A DNA stretch of 12,398 nucleotides from assembly GCA_038240335.1 (NCBI GenBank), contig JBBSDV010000095.1, forward strand, positions 1-12,398, in the 5' to 3' direction. Positions within the stretch are counted from its first letter, which is position 1. Each line of letters starts with the position of its first letter. Source of the DNA: JBBSDV01 sp038240335 (GTDB taxonomy: Bacteria; Chloroflexota; Dehalococcoidia; DSTF01; JACRBR01). The translations under genes and the position numbers were made by a program. Positions 6,676-12,398 of the stretch are shown here, one piece after another. The notes beneath the pieces were generated by a model, which saw nothing but the letters and a program-made list of their open reading frames with translations, had not been told where the DNA came from and ran no database searches.

Positions 6676-7370
6676 TGCCAAAGCTGCTGCTCATCGACGA
6701 CGATCCAGCGTTGCTCGAGATCCTCTGCGACTATTTGGAGCGCGCGGGGTACACCGTCGCCGCTGCGTCGAGCGGCAGCGAAGGGCTGAAGCTCGCGGAA
6801 GCGTCGACGCCGGATCTGCTCGTTCTCGACGTCGCCATGCCGGAGATGGATGGCTGGCAGGTGCTGAAGTCGCTCCGCGAGCGTTCGCCCGTGCCCGTCA
6901 TCTTGCTGACCGCGCGGACCGAAGAGGCAGACGTCCTCCAAGGATTCTCGCTCGGCGCGGACGACTATGTCGCCAAGCCCTTCAGCTTCGCCCAGCTTGA
7001 GGCGCGGATCCGCGCTGTGCTCAACCGCGGCGAGCGCCCTGGCGCTGAGCCGGTCCGCACGCTCGCGCACGGTGATCTCACGGTCGATCTCGACGCCCAT
7101 CGCGTCAGCCGAGGCGGCGCGATGATCAAGCTCACACCGACGGAGTTCCGCCTGCTCGTCGCCCTCATGGAGCAGCCCGGAAAGATCTTCTCCGCCGACC
7201 AGCTCGTGCGAAAGGTGTGGGGCGACCAGTACGCGAGCGAGAGTGACTACGTGCGGCGCTATATCTGGTACCTGCGCCAGAAGGTCGAGGCAGATCCCGA
7301 CCAGCCCCGCTACATAAGGAACGAGCGCAACGTTGGCTATTACTTCTCCGCCGAGTCGCCAGACTCGTAG
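6675..7370 (+). CDS. OmpR/PhoB-type response regulator
   Basis: A 231-residue two-domain regulator, the expected partner of the kinase just upstream. The receiver domain (about 2-118) has the acidic triad Asp8-Asp9-Asp10, phospho-acceptor Asp52 in L-V-L-D-V-A-M-P, switch Thr79 in L-L-T-A-R, and Lys101 in V-A-K-P-F. The C-terminal winged helix (about 130-228) has the OmpR features L-T-P-T-E-F-R-L-L, V-W-G and the final R-N-V-G-Y-Y-F. It should bind DNA as a dimer when phosphorylated. ATG 6675 shares its A with the kinase stop TGA, so translation is probably coupled. A GTG one codon earlier (6672) is also possible. An inverted repeat, CGAGTC-GCCA-GACTCG (7352-7367), ends just before the stop codon. 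Its targets cannot be told from the window. Confidence 0.96.
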   Translation: MPKLLLIDDDPALLEILCDYLERAGYTVAAASSGSEGLKLAEASTPDLLVLDVAMPEMDGWQVLKSLRERSPVPVILLTARTEEADVLQGFSLGADDYVAKPFSFAQLEARIRAVLNRGERPGAEPVRTLAHGDLTVDLDAHRVSRGGAMIKLTPTEFRLLVALMEQPGKIFSADQLVRKVWGDQYASESDYVRRYIWYLRQKVEADPDQPRYIRNERNVGYYFSAESPDS

Positions 7371-7375
7371 GACAC

Positions 7376-7482
7376 CGAGACACATATATCGTGAAAAATA
7401 GAGGCTATGAAAAGTATTCTTCGACTTCTCACAGCACGAAATTGCGTCACTCCTTCCCCGTATCCGGCGGCGTCTCTATAAT
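7376..7482 (+). promoter_or_regulatory. AT-rich leader and -10 box upstream of mreB
   Basis: The 60 bases from 7381 to 7440 are about 63% A+T, unlike the GC-rich genes on both sides. A perfect TATAAT is at 7477-7482, 58 bases before the mreB start. The -35 region is weak (TTCCCC at 7454-7459 with a 17-base spacer). The AT-rich part is somewhat too far upstream for a classical UP element but could bind an activator or nucleoid protein. No small gene is convincing in 7371-7539. Confidence 0.5.
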
Positions 7483-7539
7483 GCCGCGCTGCACCATCTT
7501 TAGGTCACGCCGCTTCCGCTACCCGCCGAAGGATCGACG

Positions 7540-8601
7540 TTGCTCAACCCATTCACCGCACTGCTCGGCCTCTTCTCGCACGATGTCGGCATCGATCTCG
7601 GCACCGCGAACACGCTCGTTATGGTCAAAGGTCGCGGTATCGTCATCGACGAGCCCTCGGTCGTCGCCATCGACCGGCAGACGAAGAAGATCCTAGCGAT
7701 TGGCGCCGAAGCGAAGCGGATGGTAGGCCGCACGCCCGCCAACATCGTCGCCGTCCGGCCCCTGAAGGACGGCGTCATCTCGGACTTCGAGGTGACGGAG
7801 CGGATGCTGCAGTACTTCATCCGCTCGGTCCACGATCGCTTCGGCTTCGGCGTGCCCCGGCCGCGCGTCGTCGTCGGCATCCCCAGCGGCGTCACCGAGG
7901 TCGAGAAGCGCGCCGTACACGATGCCGCGCTCAACGCCGGCGCCCGCGCCGCCTTTCTCATCGAGGAGCCGATGGCCGCGGCGATCGGCGCCGGTCTGCC
8001 GATCATGGAACCGAACGGCTGCATGATCGTCGATATCGGCGGCGGCACGACGGAGGTCGCCGTGATCGCGCTCGGCGGCGTCGTCGTCAGCACGTCGATC
8101 CGCACAGCTGGCGACGAGATGGACCAGGAGATCATGGCGTACGCGCGCCAGGTGCATAACATGCTCATCGGCGAGCGTACGGCAGAGGACATTAAGATCG
8201 AGGCGGGATCGGCGTACCCGCTCGACGAGGAGGGCACGGTCGAGATCCGCGGCCGCGATCTCGCGACCGGACTACCGAAGTCCGTCGAAGTGAGCACGGT
8301 CGAGATCCGCGATGCGCTCTCGGGCAGCATCAACGCTGTCATCGACGCGGTGCGTTCGACGATCGAAGTGACGCCGCCGGAACTGGTCGCCGACCTGATG
8401 TACCGCGGCATCGCCCTCGCTGGCGGCGGCGCCATGTTGCGTGGCCTCGATCGTCGTCTCGCGCAGGAGACGCGCTTCCCGGTGTACGTCGCCGAAGACC
8501 CGCTGCTCTGCGTCGTCCGCGGCACCGGCGAAGTGCTGGAAGAAGCGAAGATGCTGCAAAAGGTGCAATCAGCCCTCGCCGCCCGCAAGCCCCCGCGCTA
8601 G
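7540..8601 (+). CDS. mreB: Rod shape-determining protein MreB
   Basis: MreB is the bacterial actin homologue. It forms filaments on the inner face of the membrane and positions the wall elongation machinery. The product, 353 residues, has the usual length. The nucleotide site is complete: phosphate-1 D-L-G-T-A-N-T (19-25), connect region with catalytic-type Glu142 in I-E-E-P-M-A-A-A-I-G, phosphate-2 D-I-G-G-G-T-T (165-171), and adenosine motif L-A-G-G-G-A-M-L (293-300). The N terminus, N-P-F-T-A-L-L-G-L-F, resembles the membrane-binding start of many MreBs. The start is TTG 7540, preceded by GAAGGA six bases away; no ATG or GTG fits as well. mreC and mreD, which commonly follow, are absent: about 290 non-coding bases and then an opposite-strand gene come next. 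It could be a paralogue (Mbl/MreBH type) of a main copy elsewhere. Confidence 0.95.
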   Translation: MLNPFTALLGLFSHDVGIDLGTANTLVMVKGRGIVIDEPSVVAIDRQTKKILAIGAEAKRMVGRTPANIVAVRPLKDGVISDFEVTERMLQYFIRSVHDRFGFGVPRPRVVVGIPSGVTEVEKRAVHDAALNAGARAAFLIEEPMAAAIGAGLPIMEPNGCMIVDIGGGTTEVAVIALGGVVVSTSIRTAGDEMDQEIMAYARQVHNMLIGERTAEDIKIEAGSAYPLDEEGTVEIRGRDLATGLPKSVEVSTVEIRDALSGSINAVIDAVRSTIEVTPPELVADLMYRGIALAGGGAMLRGLDRRLAQETRFPVYVAEDPLLCVVRGTGEVLEEAKMLQKVQSALAARKPPR

Positions 8602-8630
8602 CCTGACGCGCCACGCGACGCCGCTCAGGC
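8601..8630 (+). terminator. Possible weak terminator hairpin after mreB
   Basis: GCCTGA (8601-8606) can pair with TCAGGC (8625-8630), with a smaller CGCG/CGCG hairpin inside (8607-8610 with 8614-8617). There is no T-run. It begins at the last base of the mreB stop codon. The rest of 8631-8757 shows only a short inverted repeat, ACAACG-AG-CGTTGT (8669-8682), and no supported gene. Confidence 0.3.
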
Positions 8631-8757
8631 GGCCGACGAACCGCGTCCACCTTCGCGTAGTTGCGCCGACAACGAGCGTTGTGGGGCTCTCGTCGAAGAC
8701 GCGCTGTCGCTTATTCCCGGCTTGGTCAGCGATTCGCTGTGTCCGTTCGCGCGTGCC

Positions 8758-8844
8758 CGGATGCGGTTTTTGAGAGGAGGGAGATGTTGGTGGGACACCC
8801 CCCCAAACCCCCGGCAGAGAGCGCTGCGCTCTCCGCACTCCCGC
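8758..8844 (-). repeat. Dispersed intergenic repeat, copy B (downstream of ccr)
   Basis: Read on the minus strand, this is the second copy of the element at 3124-3209, with the same ordered blocks from GGGAGTGC to GCATCCG. It contains a near-perfect hairpin, GAGAGCGC-A-GCGCTCTC, of which copy A keeps only the inner part (AGCGC-A-GCGCT), followed by a G-rich run. It lies 51 bases past the ccr stop in ccr orientation, after the heptad array, and is antisense to mreB. Confidence 0.7.
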
Positions 8845-8862
8845 GGTCCAGCGAAGCGGGCT

Positions 8863-8895
8863 GTGAACTGTGAACTACAAACTACAAACGACGAA

Positions 8896-8904
<9 letters not shown>
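8863..8904 (-). repeat. Heptanucleotide tandem array (TAGTTNG type) overlapping the ccr stop
   Basis: Six seven-base units on the plus strand: GTGAACT, GTGAACT, ACAAACT, ACAAACG, ACGAACT, ACGAACT. On the minus strand, in ccr orientation, they read AGTTCGT, AGTTCGT, CGTTTGT, AGTTTGT, AGTTCAC, AGTTCAC. The last two codons and the TAG stop of ccr (AGT TCG TAG) lie inside the array. Confidence 0.85.
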
Positions 8905-10149
<1,245 letters not shown>

Positions 10150-10412
10150 GTGGCTACCTCCTTGAGATGACAGCGCGCGCGCTTCAGACCCGCGTGCAGC
10201 CGCCGATTCCGTATCTGATGAGTGCCAGAACAGCATACAGCCCGAGCCGGCGGCGCACACCCGGCTCTTCATATCGAGCAGCCCGAGGCATCGCCAATCG
10301 CACTGCTACGTGTTTGCGATACCGCCGCGCCCGAATCACGCCGGATTTGTCGCCCGTCTTGCAATACTCGAATCCAATGCGCGAAGTTATCGAACGCACT
10401 GATTGTTGGATA
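10150..10412. other. Intergenic region upstream of ccr, no gene seen
   Basis: Apart from the strong ccr ribosome site (minus strand, AAGGAGG at 10157-10163), I see no supported gene, RNA or repeat here. On the minus strand TTGGCG followed after 16 bases by GATATG is a possible but weak ccr promoter. It is less GC-rich than the genes on either side. Confidence 0.5.
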
Positions 10413-10440
10413 TTGACAGCGCTGATACATTCCTGATAGT
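10413..10440 (+). promoter_or_regulatory. Promoter of the solute-binding protein gene
   Basis: A perfect -35 box TTGACA (10413-10418), a 16-base spacer and GATAGT (10435-10440; four of six). The -35 box overlaps an eight-base palindrome, CAGCGCTG (10417-10424), which could be an operator. Transcription from about 10447 would give a leader of nearly 120 bases. Confidence 0.55.
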
Positions 10441-10563
10441 CGAAGGAACGAGATCAGCCGATACGTAAGGAGGTGCGCCGAGGCTGAATCAGTTGGGCCC
10501 AGAGCCCATCTCGAAGTTGGAGCGTGGCGAAGCACGGACGCTTCGTCGATGAGGGAGGAATCT

Positions 10564-12360
10564 ATGAGTATTCGAAGCAAGTGGTTTTTGCTGGCCGCCG
10601 GCATGATGTCGGCGATGCTGATCGTCGGCGCGGCCTGCGGCGGCGGCAAGAGCAGCAGCGACAAGACCGCCACGGCAAGCGCCGGCGGCGCTGGCAAGAC
10701 AACGACCGCGGGCAGCACATCCACCACCGGCGGCACGGGCGACCAAGCCCCCGCCGACCAACAGAAGATCACCATCCAGTCGGGCGAGCCGCAGTTCTAC
10801 GACCCGCACCGCTCGAACTTCGAGCAGGACATAGGCGTCGAGCGCATGCTCTTCCGCGGCCTCTACAACCTGACTGACGATGGCAACGGCGGCGTCAAGG
10901 TTGTGCCGGAGATGGCGGCGAGCGAGCCGACGATCGCCGGCAACGTCTACACCGTCAAGCTCAAGCCCGGTATCAAGTGGTCGGATGGCCAGCCGCTCAC
11001 GGCCGCGGACTTCGTCTACGGCTTCCAGCGTGAGTGCGACGCGGACGTCGCCAGCCCGTACCAGTACGTGCTCGGTGCCGGCCTCGGCGAGCTCACGGGC
11101 TGCGACGAGCTGTTCACGAACAAGGACGCAGCGCAGAAGCAAGCGCTGACCGACGCCCTCGGCGTCAAGGCCACCGACGACACGACGCTGACGTTCACAC
11201 TGAACAAGCCTGTCGCGACCTTCACGACAATCTGGTCGCTCTGGGCGACCTTCCCGAGCCGCAAGGACGTCGTCACAAAGTTCGGCGATGCATGGACGAA
11301 CCCGGCGAACATCGTCGTCAACGGTCCGTACACACTCAAGGAAGTCGTCGCCAAGGATCACGCGACGCTCGCACCTAACCCCAACTGGTCCGGCACGAAG
11401 CCGGCGATCCAGCAGATTACCGTGAAGTTCATCGACGATCTGTCGGCGGCGTTCAAGGCCTTCCAGACGGGCGAACTCCAGCAGACGTCGATCAACGCCA
11501 CGGATTCGACCGTCGCCAAGGGCGACTCGGCGCTCAAGGACGCTGTTGTTATCGTCCCGTCCGCCCGTATCACGACGCTCGAGGTCCAGATGAAGGACCC
11601 GTTGCTCGGTGCTAACGGCGGCACGCCGGACGAGGTCAAGAAGGCGTTTAATCTGCGGCTCGCGCTCTCGCGAGCGCTCGACCGCCAGGCTCTCGTCGAT
11701 GCCGTGTACGATGGCGTGCACGCACCGGCGGACTACTGGGTCGTCAAGGGGCTGAAGGGCTTCCAGGGCAACGCCGCGTTCGAGAGCACGATTGGCTTCG
11801 ACAAGGCGGCTGCGCAAAAGGCGCTCTCCGATGCGGGATACCCGAACGGTCAGGGTCTCCCGACGCTCAAGCTTGTCGAGCGGGACACCCCCGAGCGCCA
11901 CAACGAAGCCGACTTCCTGGCGAAGACCTTCAAGGACAATCTCGGCGTTACGCTCGAGACCGAGTTCGTCGACAGCAAGACGCGATCGGCGCGTTTCAAC
12001 AGCGAGGATTTCCAGCTCTTCCAGGGCGGCTGGCAGCTGGACTACCCGGATATCGAGAACCCCCTCGTCGGCTTGTTCAATACCGGCGGCGGAAACAACC
12101 ACTACAACTGCTCCAACCCGGATGTTGACGCGGCGTTCAAGGATGCCGGCACGGCGGCGAACGATGCAGCGCGGATTGCTGCCTACGAGAAGATGGAGAC
12201 GGCAATCGTCACCAATCTCTGCGGCATGATTCCGATGTACCAGGATGCCAAGCCGTACCTGCTGAGCCCGAAGATCGGCGGCGTTGTTCCCAACGGAACG
12301 ATCGACGCCGGCCAACCGGGCAACTACTGCGTCGAGTGCTGGTTCGTGAAGAAGAGCTAG
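10564..12360 (+). CDS. ABC transporter substrate-binding lipoprotein, family 5 (peptide/OppA-like)
   Basis: A 598-residue extracytoplasmic solute-binding protein of the oligopeptide/nickel class, expected to hand peptides or similar ligands to an ABC importer. It starts with a lipoprotein signal: basic M-S-I-R-S-K-W, a hydrophobic stretch and the lipobox V-G-A-A-C with Cys25 as lipidation site. A Ser/Thr/Gly-rich linker (about 26-62) follows. The mature domain has family-5 features: P-Q-F-Y-D-P-H-R-S near 75-85, L-F-R-G-L-Y-N-L, L-K-P-G-I-K-W-S-D-G-Q-P-L-T-A-A-D-F-V-Y, N-G-P-Y-T-L-K, and a late G-G-W-Q-L-D-Y-P-D block typical of OppA-type proteins. ATG 10564 has GGAGG five bases upstream and puts the signal peptide at the N terminus; an in-frame ATG at 10549 would add five residues and overlaps the ribosome site. 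A likely next gene starts 24 bases downstream, so this probably opens a transport operon. The ligand cannot be told. Confidence 0.94.
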   Translation: MSIRSKWFLLAAGMMSAMLIVGAACGGGKSSSDKTATASAGGAGKTTTAGSTSTTGGTGDQAPADQQKITIQSGEPQFYDPHRSNFEQDIGVERMLFRGLYNLTDDGNGGVKVVPEMAASEPTIAGNVYTVKLKPGIKWSDGQPLTAADFVYGFQRECDADVASPYQYVLGAGLGELTGCDELFTNKDAAQKQALTDALGVKATDDTTLTFTLNKPVATFTTIWSLWATFPSRKDVVTKFGDAWTNPANIVVNGPYTLKEVVAKDHATLAPNPNWSGTKPAIQQITVKFIDDLSAAFKAFQTGELQQTSINATDSTVAKGDSALKDAVVIVPSARITTLEVQMKDPLLGANGGTPDEVKKAFNLRLALSRALDRQALVDAVYDGVHAPADYWVVKGLKGFQGNAAFESTIGFDKAAAQKALSDAGYPNGQGLPTLKLVERDTPERHNEADFLAKTFKDNLGVTLETEFVDSKTRSARFNSEDFQLFQGGWQLDYPDIENPLVGLFNTGGGNNHYNCSNPDVDAAFKDAGTAANDAARIAAYEKMETAIVTNLCGMIPMYQDAKPYLLSPKIGGVVPNGTIDAGQPGNYCVECWFVKKS

Positions 12361-12384
12361 CGTTCGAGTCGAGAGGAATAGCGG

Positions 12385-12398
12385 GTGGCGGCCCCCCG
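12385..12398 (+). CDS. Start of a downstream gene, possibly the ABC permease (cut by window edge)
   Basis: AGAGGA (12372-12377) is followed after seven bases by GTG at 12385, opening a frame that runs off the window (V-A-A-P). The spacing and position after a solute-binding protein gene suggest the first gene of the transporter core, usually a permease. Only four codons are visible, so the identity is inferred from context alone. Confidence 0.4.

Noticed and set aside
3316..7370. A new defence or signalling system combining the MarR protein and the kinase pair
   Set aside because: The genes are divergent and each belongs to a common family; adjacency in one window is not enough to claim a joint system.
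7391..7696. Plus-strand 101-codon frame starting before mreB
   Set aside because: Its second half is a frame-shifted reading of mreB and its start lacks a ribosome site.
10184..10399. Minus-strand 71-codon frame upstream of ccr
   Set aside because: GTG start without a ribosome site, no recognisable sequence, and no sign of coding bias.
10489..12315. Minus-strand 608-codon open frame opposite the solute-binding protein gene
   Set aside because: A GC-rich antisense shadow: Arg/Val/Leu-rich with no recognisable domain, while the plus strand has a lipobox, linker and complete family-5 protein.

Overview
The window is high-GC DNA with bacterial gene organisation. It holds ten coding regions on both strands, two of them cut by the window edges. 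The mix suggests a free-living bacterium, perhaps of the Chloroflexota (Dehalococcoidia-like) or a related high-GC lineage. The clues are a Ser/Thr/Gly-rich lipoprotein leader on a peptide-type solute-binding protein, an MreB, a crotonyl-CoA carboxylase/reductase, and intergenic DNA built from short tandem repeats. That placement is inference; no rRNA or tRNA gene is present to fix it.

Layout: the 5' part of an amidohydrolase gene (minus strand, running off the left edge) is divergent from a DinB-superfamily gene. The two share a short intergenic region with a perfectly symmetric TATAAT palindrome. A mosaic of short-period repeats follows, then recJ, which appears to have a promoter so close that its mRNA would be leaderless. 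recJ converges on a MarR-family repressor gene. The repressor is divergent from a two-gene signalling operon: a soluble GAF-PAS4 histidine kinase and an OmpR-type response regulator, overlapping at TGATG. An AT-rich leader with a good -10 box precedes mreB, which has no mreC or mreD next to it. A crotonyl-CoA carboxylase/reductase gene on the minus strand and an extracytoplasmic solute-binding lipoprotein gene on the plus strand are divergent across about 410 bases. The lipoprotein probably opens an ABC uptake operon, because a plausible ribosome site and GTG start of a next gene sit at the right edge.

The genes belong to familiar families, and I found no new multi-gene system among them. The least ordinary content is between the genes. 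Two heptanucleotide arrays (TAGTTNG type) overlap the stop codons of the DinB gene and of ccr, in the same sense orientation. A second heptad type (YYGCTTC) and a TTCGCG array lie in the same mosaic before recJ. An approximately 86-base dispersed repeat occurs twice, just downstream of recJ and downstream of ccr, each time in the orientation of the gene it follows. This points to a family of repeats associated with gene 3' ends, and it is the most interesting signal here.
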